Shown piece by piece: positions 27,101 through 33,019 of a stretch of 64,000 nucleotides of DNA. Source of the DNA: Dastarcus helophoroides (lineage: Eukaryota > Arthropoda > Insecta > Coleoptera > Bothrideridae); the NCBI GenBank assembly GCA_028583605.1, contig CM053331.1:38211283-38275282 (forward strand). The letters run 5' to 3'. Each line of letters opens with the position of its first letter. The stretch's first letter is position 1. Under the pieces are notes generated by a model. That model was not told where the DNA came from. It saw only the letters and a program-made list of their open reading frames with translations, and made no database searches. A program made the position numbers and the translations under genes.

Positions 27101-30100
27101 AGAGAGAGGAAGAGATGGGAAGAGAAGAGAAGAGAGGAAGAGAGAGAGGAAGAGATGGGAAGAGAAGAGAGAGAAAGAGAAGAGGGAAGAGAAGAGAAGA
27201 GAGAGAAGAGAAGAGAAGAGAAGAGAAGAGAGAGAAGAGAAGAGAAGGAGAAGAGGGAAGAGAGGGAAGAGAAGAGAAGAGAGAGAAGAGAGGGAAGAGA
27301 GGAAGAGATGAGAAGAGAGGAAGAGAGGGAAGAGAAGAGAAGAGAAGAGAAGAGAGAGAAGAGGAAAGAAGAGAGAGAAGAGAAGAGAGAAGAGAAGAGA
27401 AAGAGAAGAGAGAGAGAGAGAGAAGGAAGAGAGGAGAGAGGAGGAAGAGAGAGGAAAGAAGAAGAGAAGAGAAGAGAGGAAGAGATGGAGAAGAGAGAGG
27501 AAGAGGAGAAGAGAAGAGAAGAAGAGAGAGAAGAGAGAGGAAGAAGAAGGAAGAGAAGAGGAGAAGAGAAGGAAGAGAGGAAGAGAAGAGGAAGAGAAGA
27601 GAGAGAGAAGAGAAGAGAGAGGGAAGAGATGGGAAGAGAGAGAAGAGAGTGGAAGAGATGGGAAGAGATGGAAGAGATGGGAAGAGATGGGAAGAGATGG
27701 GAAGAGATGGGAAGAGAAGGATAGAGATAGAGAAGAGAAGAGATGGGAAGAAGAATGAGAAGAGGATGGGAAGAGATGGGAAGAGATGAGGAAGAGAAGA
27801 GAAGAGAAGAGAAGAGATGAGAAGAGATGGGAAGAGATGGGAAGAGAATGAGAAGAGAATGAGAAGAGAAAGAGAGATGGGAAGATGAAGAGAAGAGAAG
27901 AGATGAGAAGAGATGGGAAGAGATGGGAAGAGATGGAGAGAAGAGAAGAGAAGAGCTGGGAAGAGAAGAGAAGAGAAGAGAAGAGAAGAGAAGAGAAGAG
28001 AAGAGAAGAGAAGAGAAGAGAAGAGAAGAGAAGAGAAGAGGAAGAGAAGAGAAGAGAAGAGAAGAGAAGAGAAGAGAAGAGAAGAAGAAGAGAAGAGAAG
28101 AGAAAGAAGAGAAGAGAAGAGAAGAGAAGAGAAGAGAAGAGAAGAGGAAGAGAAGAGAAGAGAATAGAAGAGAAGAGAAGAGAAGAGAAGAGAAGAAGAA
28201 GAGAAGAGGAAGAGAAGAGAAGAGAGAGAAGAGAAGAGAAGAGAAGAGAAGAGAAGAGAAGAGAAGAGAGAGAGAAGAGAAGAGAAGAGAAGAGAAGAGA
28301 AGAGAAGAGAAGAGAAGAGAAGAGAAGAAGAGAAGAGAAGAGAAGAGAAGAAAGAGAGAAGAGAAGAGAAGAGAAAAGAAGAGAAGAGAAGAGAAGAGTA
28401 GAGATGGGAAGAGATGGGAAGAGAAGAGAAGAGCTGAGAAGAGAGGAAGAATGGGAAGAGATGGGAAGAGATGGGAAGAGATGGGAAGAGAGAAGAGAAG
28501 AGAAGAGAAGAGAAGAGAGAGAAAGAGAAGAGGGAAGAGAAGAGAAGAGAAGAGAAGAGAAGAGAAAGAGAAGAGAAGAGAAGAGAGAGAGAGAAGAGAT
28601 GGGAAGAGATGGGAAGAGAAGAGAAGAGAAGAGAAGAGAAAGAAAGAAGAAAGAGAAGAAGAAGAGAAGAGAAGAGAAGAGAAGAGAGGGAAGAGATGGG
28701 AAGAGGAGAGAGAAGAGAAGAGAAGAGAAGAGGAAAAGAAGAGAAGAGAAGAGAAGAGAGAGAAGAGAAGAGAAGAGAAGAGAAGAGAAGAGAAGAGAAG
28801 AGAAGAGAAGAGAAGAGAAGAGAAGAGAAGAAGAGAAGAGAAGAGAAGAGAAGAGAAGAGAAGAGAAGGAGAAGAGAGAGAAGAGAAGATGAAGAGAAGA
28901 GAAGAGAAGAGAAGAGAAGAGAAGAGAAGAGAAGAGAAGAGAAGAGAAGAGAAGAGAAGAGAAGAGAAGAGAAGAGAAAGAGAAGAGAAGAGAAGAAGAA
29001 GAGAAGAGAAGAGAAGAGAAGAGAAGAGAAGAGGAACGGAGAAGAGAAGAGAAGAGAAGAGAAGAGAAGAGAGAGATGGGAAAGAGATGGGAAGAGATGG
29101 GAAGAGATGGGAAGAGATGGGAAGAGAAGAGAAGAGATGGGAAGAGAAGAGAAGAGATGGGAAGAGAAGAGAATAGAAGAGATGGGAAGAGATGGAAGAG
29201 ATGGGAAGAGATGGGAAGAGATGAGAAGAGAATGAGATGAGAAGAGATGGGAAGAGAAGAGAAGAGAAGAGATGTGAAAAGCTGGGAAGAGAAGAGATGG
29301 GAAGAGAAGAGAAGGAGAAGAGAAGAGAAGAGAGAGAAGAGAAGAGAAGAGAAGAGAAGAGAAGAGAAGAGAGAGAAGAGAGGAGAACGAGAAGAGAAGA
29401 GAAGAGAAGAGAAGAGATGGAAGAGATTGGGAAGAGATGGAAGAGATGGGAAGAAAAGAGAAGAGATGTGAAGAGATGGAAAGAGATGGGAAGAGATGAG
29501 AAGAGATGGGAAGAGATGGGAAGCGATGGGAAGAGATGGGAGGAGCTGAGAAGAGAAGAGATGGGAAGAGAAGAGAAGAGAAGAGAAAAGAAGAGAAAAG
29601 AAGAGAAGAGAAGAGAAGAGAAGAGATGGGAAGAGATGGGAAGAGAGGAGTTGGGAAGAGATGGGAAGAGATTAAAGAGAAGAGATGGGAAGAGAAGAGA
29701 AGAGAAGAGAAGAGATGGGAAGAGATGGGAAGAGATGGGAAGAGATGGGAAGAGAAGAGAAGAGAAGAAAAGAGAAGAGAAGAGAAGAGAAGAGATGGGA
29801 AGAGATGGGAAGAGATGGGAAGAGATGGGAAGAGATGAGAAGAGAAGAGATGGGAAGAGATGGGAAGAGATGGGAAGAGATGGGAAGAGAAGAGAAGAGA
29901 TGGGAAGAGATGGGAAGAGATGGGAAGAGATGGGAAGAGATGGGAAGAGATGGGAAGAGATGAGAAGTGAAGAGATGTGAAGAGATGTGAAGAGATGGGA
30001 AGAGATGGGAAGAGATGGGAAAGATGGGAAGAGATGGGAAGAGAAGGGAAGAGAAGAGAAGAGACGAGAAGAGAAGAGAAGAGAAGAGAAGAGAAGAGAA

Positions 30101-32529
30101 GAGAAGAGAAGAGAAGAGAAGAGAAGAGAAGAGAAGAGAAGAGAAGAGAAGAGAAGAGAAGAGATAAGAAGGGAAGGAAAGGAAATAGATGAGAAGGGAA
30201 GACAAGAAATAACAAAGAAAGGTAAGAAAAGATACAAGAAGGGAAAAGAAAGGAAAAGAAGAGTAATGAAGAGAAGAGAAGAGAAACGAAGGGAAGAAAA
30301 GAGATGAGAAGGGCAGAGATGAGAGGGGAAAGGATGAGAAGTGAAGACAAGAAGTAAGAAGAAAAGGCAAGAGAAGAGAAGAGAAGAGAAGGAAAAAGAA
30401 AGGAAGAGAAGAAAATAGAAGAGAAAAGAAGAGAAGAAAAGAAAAGAAAAGCTAAGAGAAAAGAAGAGATGAAAAGATGAAAAGAGTGATTAGTAGTCAC
30501 CAATACTACTCAGCTCAGAACGTGGAAGTTAAGAAAACAGCAAAAATTAGAAATCCATCTTCTCGTGGGCATGGGTTAAGTCCTCATTGTCATTGACTGA
30601 TCCAGGTGGTGAGCCACTATCCTGCTTACCTGAAGAGTCATTCTCCCTGCGAATCTGTTCGCTTTCGTTCAGAACCTCCGATAAGCGTTTAATCCAACCT
30701 TTGACGCGTTTTTCAACAAAGCAGATTTTTTCCGGATATTTGATCAATTCTTTGGCGGTTTCCTCATCAGGTACCGCTACTTCTGTCGTGGTGTCATCGA
30801 ATAGATTTCCCTGATTGCAAACCTCCTCGCAAACTAACACATATCAACGTTAAATTTTTATCAAAAGATAATTATTTATCAAGAAGCAACATACCTCGAA
30901 GAGCACTACAGAAGGATCGAAGCGCTGGCAACAGCTGATTTTTAACAACTGATGAACTGTTCGGATCTTCTTCGCTATCAGCAGCTGGGAAGGCCAAAGC
31001 TTCCATGAAGACGTACTCTATGATTCGCTCGATCGAAGTCACTATTCCAATAGTTTGTGCGTCGATAATCCCAAAGTAGAGATCCTGTAAATTATTTTAC
31101 CAGATTCATTCATCCAAATTTCTACTCATCTCTCTATCGAAACGCGTTAGAACAAGTCTTGTGTTTTTTAGTGGGAGGGGACTTTGTATATCAATTTTCC
31201 AAATTTCTACGAAAACGTAATCTGATAAATGAAAACGAGTGCTTACTTTATGGAAGCCTTCCTCTGGTAACTGCTTAGTCAAATTCGTTCTGTAAATGTA
31301 AAAACAAACCCCCGTCAAAGGTACATCATTGCCATCTGTCAAAAACAACTTCTTCTTGTACGTAGGCACGTAGGTTTGCGCTTGAGTGGCCTTGATAGGT
31401 TGTAGTTGTCTACTGGTGCTAGGCTTGTTGACATCTAGTGTGGGTTCAGGTGGTGGTTCTTCTACATCTTGATAGTACCATATCAGTTTGCTTCTGGTAT
31501 GGGGAAGAAATATCTCGTTTATTTCATCCAACTGTAACATTAAATTAGATCAAATTGTTTCATGTCTTGCCAGGTAGTACCATGTCTCCTTCGAAAATAA
31601 AATCCATGACTTCACCACGAGTCAACCCCGTTGCTTCTATGAGTAACTGGAAGACGAACTCCAGTCGAGGGTCCATTTCCCCTCTTCTTGCTTTGCGCTC
31701 GCATTCTTCCCTTCGACGCTTTAAAAAAATGCGTTAAAATTAGAGACCAATCGAACCAAATAAAACGAAACCGAGTCAAAATTTGGGCTTCAGTTCTGGG
31801 TACAGTTAAAAGTGAACCAGAAGTCATTTAGGTTGAATTTAAATTAGATTAAAATTTATATAATATCCTCAACTCTAGTGCATGTTTCAACCAGGATGTA
31901 CGATGTAATCAGTAAAAGTCACTACAGTAAGGTAATTCCACTTTTGTGTTATGGGTTGCATCATAGCAACATCCATTTTAAGTTTTTTAATGATAAATGA
32001 AAATTAATGAAATTATTGAGGTTTCTTACACTTTTTCAATTAAATATAAATAAAGATAAATAGTCCCAAATGTTGAGGTGATTTTTAAAAAACTGTAACT
32101 CTAAGAAAAACCTCCACAAATAAAAAGAAAAATACCAAATTAAAGCTCAAAGTTCGATCATCGAGAGAATGGTTGTTAAGTTTCAAAAACTGAAGATAAC
32201 GAATGTTACTCCTGAGGTGATTAAATTCAGTTTCCATTTTTGTTAATCTTTTCATTACTGAAATTTTACACTTTTATCAAACTTTTGCTTATAAACGAAC
32301 TAACAACTGTTTTCTATCGTTTTTGTTGAATTTTGTTTATAAATTGAAAAATATTTCCTAGCTTCTAATTTAAATTCGAATCATTCTCCTGTTATTAAAG
32401 TGTCGACTTTCGGTGTTCTCAATAATTTGGAACAACTGTTACCGCTTTTAAATCCTCAGGATCGATATTCGAGTCGGTTTCTTGTTCAGAATCCGATAAA
32501 ACCGGATGGTAGGCTCCAGTCACAAACAT
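70..32529 (-). CDS. DNAH5: Axonemal dynein heavy chain, DNAH5/DNAH8 class, 5' half (30 exons, continues off left edge)
   Basis: Outer-arm axonemal dynein motor heavy chain, which hydrolyses ATP to slide doublet microtubules in motile cilia or sperm flagella. Exons 5'->3' on the minus strand: 32443-32529, 31581-31718, 31247-31531, 30895-31084, 30630-30833, 25159-25403, 24998-25105, 24621-24945, 24190-24413, 23984-24131, 23493-23674, 23234-23440, 22565-22753, 22243-22516, 21080-21325, 20574-20740, 17569-17853, 10610-10851, 10164-10350, 9352-10113, 8751-8950, 8451-8695, 7958-8400, 7356-7580, 6909-7081, 6684-6862, 6447-6634, 6196-6390, 709-1005, 70-188. They sum to 6,959 nt with all phases consistent (2,319 codons plus 2 nt) and no stop. 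DHC_N1 tail is about residues 170-780, linker (DHC_N2) about 1310-1860, AAA1 P-loop GPAGTGKT 2013-2020, Walker B CFDEFN 2063-2068, AAA2 P-loop GPSGAGKT 2295-2302. Family length is about 4,600 aa, so roughly half is present. DNAH5 and DNAH8 cannot be separated with certainty here. Confidence 0.95.
709..1005 (-). CDS. DNAH5: Dynein heavy chain exon 29 (AAA1-AAA2)
   Basis: Codons 2182-2280, [18 protein letters not shown]... with [20 protein letters not shown] and [13 protein letters not shown]. Donor CAG|GTATTT, phases 0/0. Confidence 0.97.
1026..6162. mobile_element. TIR-bounded insertion filling a dynein intron
   Basis: TAGGGATGCAA at 1026-1036 is exactly inverted at 6152-6162. The flanking octamers CAGTTATC and ATTTTATC share their last five bases, suggesting a decayed 8-bp target duplication of hAT type. 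Removing the segment leaves a 53-nt intron (1006-1025 plus 6163-6195), the normal size in this gene. No transposase frame is visible. The interior is repeat arrays, so it would be non-autonomous, or two MITE ends bracketing expanded DNA. Remnants rich in ATCGAT-type motifs sit just inside each end. Confidence 0.5.
1240..5950. repeat. Degenerate tandem array with unit about CTCGAAATTTCGACTTTTTT
   Basis: A unit of roughly 20 bp with a self-complementary core CGAAATTTCG recurs densely at 1240-1510, 2930-5125 and 5170-5950. The 1550-2930 part is a more diverged AT-rich derivative. Orientation is T-rich on the plus strand up to about 5130, then switches to A-rich (AAAAAAGTCGAAATTTCG) from about 5190, with further switches near 5560 and 5610. 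All open frames in it are artefacts of the repeat. Confidence 0.85.
6196..6390 (-). CDS. DNAH5: Dynein heavy chain exon 28 (AAA1 sensor region)
   Basis: Codons 2117-2181, [15 protein letters not shown]... (AAA1 sensor-1 neighbourhood), then [19 protein letters not shown] and [12 protein letters not shown]. Donor CAG|GTGAGT. Confidence 0.97.
6447..6634 (-). CDS. DNAH5: Dynein heavy chain exon 27 (AAA1 Walker B)
   Basis: Codons 2054-2116, [20 protein letters not shown], with Walker B Asp2065-Glu2066, then [19 protein letters not shown]. The upstream intron is 49 nt. Confidence 0.97.
6684..6862 (-). CDS. DNAH5: Dynein heavy chain exon 26 (AAA1 P-loop)
   Basis: Codons 1994 to 2054, with AAA1 Walker A GPAGTGKT and [23 protein letters not shown]1 is the main ATPase site. 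Residue 2012 is Cys (GAPCGPAG), where Ala is usual in the family. Confidence 0.97.
6909..7081 (-). CDS. DNAH5: Dynein heavy chain exon 25
   Basis: Codons 1937 to 1994, including [13 protein letters not shown] and [19 protein letters not shown], immediately before AAA1. Acceptor tttcag|TGT, donor ACAG|GTACCA. Confidence 0.95.
7356..7580 (-). CDS. DNAH5: Dynein heavy chain exon 24
   Basis: Codons 1862-1936, [18 protein letters not shown]... to ...[13 protein letters not shown] tempting acceptor at 7560 would drop the conserved VGLLGIQ; the acceptor at 7581 restores it and keeps phase 0. Confidence 0.95.
7958..8400 (-). CDS. DNAH5: Dynein heavy chain exon 23
   Basis: Codons 1714-1861, [17 protein letters not shown]... 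with [19 protein letters not shown], the end of the linker. Donor CCCAG|GTGCGT. Confidence 0.96.
8451..8695 (-). CDS. DNAH5: Dynein heavy chain exon 22
   Basis: Codons 1632 to 1714, [13 protein letters not shown]... with [19 protein letters not shown], the linker hallmark. Donor CATAG|GTAAGT. Confidence 0.96.
8751..8950 (-). CDS. DNAH5: Dynein heavy chain exon 21
   Basis: Codons 1566 to 1632, [16 protein letters not shown]... then [14 protein letters not shown] and [11 protein letters not shown]. Linker region. Acceptor tttcag|GAC, donor AACAG|GTATGC. Confidence 0.96.
8951..9351. mobile_element. Fold-back MITE copy in a dynein intron
   Basis: The 401-nt intron carries, at about 9110-9345, ACAAATCTGGTCCCCTGAAA followed by CCAAGAAAGATT and, inverted, TTTTCTTGGTTTTAGGGGAC. 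These are the arms of the same fold-back element seen complete at 33020-33418. A short CGTCGC-rich stretch lies at 9038-9060. Confidence 0.7.
9352..10113 (-). CDS. DNAH5: Dynein heavy chain exon 20 (start of linker)
   Basis: Codons 1312-1565, the largest exon. It covers the start of the linker (DHC_N2), with [32 protein letters not shown] and [18 protein letters not shown], all strongly conserved in DNAH5/8. Donor GAG|GTACTA. Confidence 0.96.
10164..10350 (-). CDS. DNAH5: Dynein heavy chain exon 19
   Basis: Codons 1249-1311, [17 protein letters not shown]... to ...MRINPIE, with the conserved [19 protein letters not shown]. The donor is GAA|GCAAGT, a GC-AG intron. Confidence 0.92.
10610..10851 (-). 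CDS. DNAH5: Dynein heavy chain exon 18
   Basis: Codons 1169 to 1249, [20 protein letters not shown]... to ...TELQSCSHR. Donor CATCG|GTGAGT, phase 2. Confidence 0.92.
10880..11275. repeat. Three tandem copies of a roughly 120-bp unit
   Basis: GGAAAGCTTCCTGGATTTGT at 10902, and close variants about 120 bp apart near 11023 and 11138, each followed by TTAGATAGGAGTT-like and GAATCTCACT-like blocks. It lies directly upstream (gene sense) of exon 18 in the 6.7-kb intron and has no coding meaning. Confidence 0.75.
11390..15385. repeat. 81-bp satellite with five-monomer higher-order repeat
   Basis: About 48 monomers of roughly 81 bp with a consensus containing GGAAGAAGCAACTGGC, AAAAGATTACCAATCCTTAA and CTGACAATCTAGACGT. 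The diagnostic variant AGAATGCCCCAATCTTTAAC recurs near 12310, 12712, 13117 and 13525, about 405 bp apart, so five monomer types cycle as a higher-order repeat. The array lies in the dynein intron between exons 17 and 18. Open frames here are artefacts. Confidence 0.9.
15540..17360. repeat. GAAAATTTGACAAAATTTCG-type array with about 250-360-bp higher order
   Basis: A 20-22-bp unit (AGAAAATTTGACAAAATTTC and variants) is grouped into larger blocks. The marker GAAGC(A/T)CATTTTCCAAAAT recurs near 15637, 15914, 16167, 16441 and 16804. Same dynein intron as the 81-bp satellite, but an unrelated sequence. Confidence 0.85.
17365..17465. mobile_element. Partial fold-back MITE copy
   Basis: Contains TTTCTTGGTTTGAGGGGACA and AAATAACCAAGGATCAGTCC, one arm of the element complete at 33020-33418. 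It lies about 100 nt downstream (gene sense) of exon 17. Confidence 0.65.
17569..17853 (-). CDS. DNAH5: Dynein heavy chain exon 17
   Basis: Codons 1074-1168. The C-terminal part ([19 protein letters not shown]) is the conserved NYYxxVxENKE segment. The N-terminal part ([17 protein letters not shown]) lies in a variable region. The acceptor gccaag|GTT is weak with a poor pyrimidine tract, but it is the one found that gives a 285-nt exon of phase 0/0. The open frame runs on upstream to 18027, so the true start could differ. Confidence 0.75.
18064..18158. repeat. Short inverted repeat (about 95 bp)
   Basis: CAAGATCCTTAATGAGTGAA at 18064 is answered by the inverted TTATTAAGGATCTTG ending near 18157. 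A small hairpin or MITE in the intron upstream of exon 17. Confidence 0.6.
18308..18497. repeat. Left 190-bp direct repeat flanking a satellite block
   Basis: Begins AATTATAATTAGGGCGCCAC and ends TTTTCTTGATTTTCAATTTA. It is highly similar to 19921-20113 in the same orientation, with the satellite block between them. Confidence 0.85.
18498..19920. repeat. Second block of the 81-bp satellite
   Basis: About 17 monomers of the same 81-bp family as 11390-15385, with the same variants (AGAATGCCCCAATCTTTAAC and CAAAACTTAACGAAAAAAGG). It lies between two 190-bp direct repeats, inside the dynein intron between exons 16 and 17. Confidence 0.9.
19921..20113. repeat. Right 190-bp direct repeat flanking a satellite block
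   Basis: AATTATAATTAGGGCGCCAA through TTTTCTTGATTTTCAATTTA, the second copy of the 18308-18497 sequence. Shared TTGGCGCGGTTTCTTGTTGT-like and TAGTTTAGAGTAATAAAAAA blocks make the relation plain. Confidence 0.85.
20574..20740 (-). CDS. DNAH5: Dynein heavy chain exon 16
   Basis: Codons 1018-1073, [17 protein letters not shown]... to ...[10 protein letters not shown]. The pattern xFxxxxxLxIPxVxxxPxLxEIQ is typical of the segment before the linker. Acceptor ttctag|TG, donor CAG|GTATTG. Confidence 0.92.
21080..21325 (-). CDS. DNAH5: Dynein heavy chain exon 15
   Basis: Codons 936 to 1018, [16 protein letters not shown]... to ...[11 protein letters not shown]. This is a low-complexity linker followed by the conserved [14 protein letters not shown]. 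Acceptor ccgtag|AA, donor GATG|GTAAGT. Confidence 0.9.
21357..21915. repeat. 78-bp minisatellite, about 7 copies
   Basis: The unit TTTCTGGGGTCTCCTGGCGC... followed by ATATGAAAGCTCAACAAAGT and ...GGATGAAGAAGAGAAGAAG repeats every 78 bp, with some copies shortened. Because 78 is 26 codons, long frames are open on both strands; these are not genes. It sits 30 bp from the acceptor of dynein exon 15. Confidence 0.9.
22243..22516 (-). CDS. DNAH5: Dynein heavy chain exon 14
   Basis: Codons 845 to 936, [19 protein letters not shown]... to ...DDIFLE. KVL-VDRV joins as in the family's conserved L(x)DRVND segment. Donor GAAG|GTAGGA, phase 1. Confidence 0.9.
22565..22753 (-). CDS. DNAH5: Dynein heavy chain exon 13
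   Basis: Codons 782-844, [11 protein letters not shown]... then [16 protein letters not shown]... to ...FKVL. It ends at TTG|GTAAAT. The next 48 nt are also an open frame but are best read as an intron. Confidence 0.88.
22783..23242. repeat. 20-bp minisatellite derived from a splice-donor junction, about 23 copies
   Basis: The plus-strand unit GACTAACCTGCAGCGCATTT recurs every 20 bp with variants. In gene sense it reads AAATGCGCTGCAGGTTAGTC, matching the exon 12/intron junction (GATTCGCTGCAG|GTTAGTC at 23234), and the last unit overlaps the exon end. The array fills nearly the whole 480-nt intron. Confidence 0.95.
23234..23440 (-). CDS. DNAH5: Dynein heavy chain exon 12
   Basis: Codons 713-781, [15 protein letters not shown]... 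to ...[10 protein letters not shown]. The donor GCTGCAG|GTTAGTC is repeated in the adjacent 20-bp minisatellite. Phases 0/0. Confidence 0.93.
23493..23674 (-). CDS. DNAH5: Dynein heavy chain exon 11
   Basis: Codons 652-712, [16 protein letters not shown]... to ...MVALWMNQQ. Acceptor tttaag|GT, donor CAA|GTAAGT. It was found only by translating between flanking exons. Confidence 0.92.
23740..23850. mobile_element. Partial fold-back MITE copy in a dynein intron
   Basis: ACTGGTCCTTGGTTATCTTC, AAAATTTAAATAC and a GCTCTAACAAGTTC variant of the inner arm, as in the element complete at 33020-33418. Intron between exons 10 and 11. Confidence 0.6.
23984..24131 (-). CDS. DNAH5: Dynein heavy chain exon 10
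   Basis: Codons 603 to 652, [18 protein letters not shown]... to ...MFPPIAG. The [13 protein letters not shown] junction with exon 11 matches the conserved PPxAG-xxxWxRxL of dynein tails. Confidence 0.93.
24190..24413 (-). CDS. DNAH5: Dynein heavy chain exon 9
   Basis: Codons 528-602, [12 protein letters not shown]... to ...FLTKFEK, tail region. Acceptor cttttag|CC, donor AAA|GTAAGA. Confidence 0.92.
24440..24600. mobile_element. Partial fold-back MITE copy in a dynein intron
   Basis: TTGATTATCTTCAAAAATTG, TTCCTTGAAACCAAGAAAAA and ACGCATTTCGATCGGCAAG correspond to one arm of the 33020-33418 element. Intron between exons 8 and 9. Confidence 0.6.
24621..24945 (-). CDS. DNAH5: Dynein heavy chain exon 8
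   Basis: Codons 420 to 528, starting [14 protein letters not shown] and including [17 protein letters not shown]. Acceptor tttcag|ATA, donor GATG|GTAAAT (phase 1). Confidence 0.93.
24998..25105 (-). CDS. DNAH5: Dynein heavy chain exon 7
   Basis: Codons 384-419, 36 codons containing [20 protein letters not shown], a conserved tail motif. Acceptor tttttag|GTA, donor AAG|GTACAT, phases 0/0. It has no internal long ORF and was recovered by translation between its neighbours. Confidence 0.92.
25159..25403 (-). CDS. DNAH5: Dynein heavy chain exon 6
   Basis: Codons 302-383, with the DNAH-typical [12 protein letters not shown] and [14 protein letters not shown]. The acceptor gttcttttag|GT lies directly downstream (in gene sense) of about 5 kb of pyrimidine-rich RNA. 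Donor CCG|GTGAGT. Confidence 0.93.
25427..30490. repeat. 5-kb polypurine satellite, (AAGAG)n and (GATGGGAAGA)n
   Basis: The plus strand is almost only A and G for about 5.06 kb. Pure AGAGA-type pentamer runs occur at about 26560-26850, 27960-28390, 28750-29030 and 30060-30160. GATGGGAAGA decamers occur at about 26965-27040, 27640-27720, 29070-29230 and 29700-30040. Outer zones (25430-26520, 30160-30490) are irregular GGAAAG/GATGAGAAGG. It fills the intron between dynein exons 5 and 6, so the transcript is C/U-rich. The very long Ser/Leu/Phe-rich and Arg/Glu/Lys-rich frames are repeat artefacts. Confidence 0.97.
30630..30833 (-). CDS. DNAH5: Dynein heavy chain exon 5
   Basis: Codons 234-302, including the [17 protein letters not shown] motif of the DHC_N1 tail. 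Phase 1 at both ends. Its donor TCAG|GTAAGC opens the 5.2-kb polypurine intron. Confidence 0.92.
30895..31084 (-). CDS. DNAH5: Dynein heavy chain exon 4
   Basis: Codons 171 to 234 (phase 1 end), starting [15 protein letters not shown]. Start of the DHC_N1 tail region. Acceptor tttacag|GAT, donor CGAG|GTATGT. It has no ATG-initiated reading frame of its own and was found by translating between the neighbouring exons. Confidence 0.88.
31247..31531 (-). CDS. DNAH5: Dynein heavy chain exon 3
   Basis: Codons 76-170. It contains the DNAH5-type signature WYYQDVEEP and, further on, [19 protein letters not shown]. Acceptor gttacag|TTG, donor AAA|GTAAGC, phases 0/0. Confidence 0.9.
31581..31718 (-). 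CDS. DNAH5: Dynein heavy chain exon 2
   Basis: Codons 30-75 ([18 protein letters not shown]... to ...DFIFEGDM). Acceptor ttaaag|CGT, donor ATG|GTACTA, phases 0/0. The FEGDMLDEI junction with exon 3 fits the N-terminal segment of DNAH5-class chains. Confidence 0.85.
31885..31985. repeat. Dispersed repeat arm
   Basis: CAACCAGGATGTACGATGTA followed by GTCACTACAGTAAGGTA and TTATGGGTTGCATCATAGCA. It is the same sequence as the arms of the 34557-34803 hairpin and lies in dynein intron 1 (31719-32442), which otherwise holds only AT-rich unique sequence. Confidence 0.65.
32443..32529 (-). CDS. DNAH5: Dynein heavy chain exon 1 (start codon)
   Basis: Codons 1-29, beginning MFVTGAYHP and ending ...DPEDLKA before donor GCG|GTAACA, phase 0. 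The ATG is chosen because the short acidic peptide joins in frame to exon 2, and no further upstream dynein-like coding sequence was found. Extreme N-termini of dynein heavy chains are variable, so this is the least certain coding exon apart from exon 17. Confidence 0.7.
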
Positions 32530-32990
32530 TTTGAAGAAACGTATCGAATTTCGTCCGAAAAAAAACCCGCGTTACTTCCCCGAGGGAAGTCACCGTATAG
32601 ACTGCTGGTTTTAATCTGATAAACACTTCGGGATGAATACTGGGGGCACGCGATACGTCACTTCACGGTTTTAAATGGTGCGAAGTTAATGTAACTTTGC
32701 AAAGGGCATGCGGATCCTGGCACGATTGTACGTACGTATGAAATGGTACCGGAAGTGTATTCACGTAACCCTTTTTCCATATCTAAGTCGAGGAAATCGA
32801 TAACATTTACTTATCGTCGGGTTCTCCAAATTAAAGGCTCCAATAGGAAACAGTGGGACACTAATTAGAAACAACTTCAAATAATAATGCTACTTCAAAT
32901 AATAAGGCTACAAAAAACTAATTTTTGCCCTTGAAGGGGTAAACGTTCAGCGTTAATCCCAAAGATTTTTTCCTCTGTGATTGAAGTACA
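32530..32990 (-). promoter_or_regulatory. Dynein gene 5' flank with an X-box-like motif
   Basis: Unique, less AT-rich sequence upstream of the start codon, presumably 5' UTR and promoter. GTCACCGTATAGAC at 32589-32602, 60-73 bp upstream of the ATG, fits the RFX X-box pattern (RYYNYY, 2-nt spacer, RRNRAC) at 11 of 12 half-site positions. RFX factors drive ciliary genes and X-boxes usually lie near the start. No TATA box is evident. The match is weak enough to be chance. Confidence 0.35.
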
Positions 32991-33019
32991 AATCTTGTCC
33001 CCTGAAACCAAGAAAGATT

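Noticed and set aside
25102..30503. Very long minus-strand frames (Ser/Leu/Phe-rich, up to about 1,700 codons) and plus-strand Arg/Glu/Lys frames
   Set aside because: They are translations of the polypurine satellite. Pentamer and decamer periods leave several frames open on both strands, and only the last part of one contains the real exon 25159-25403.
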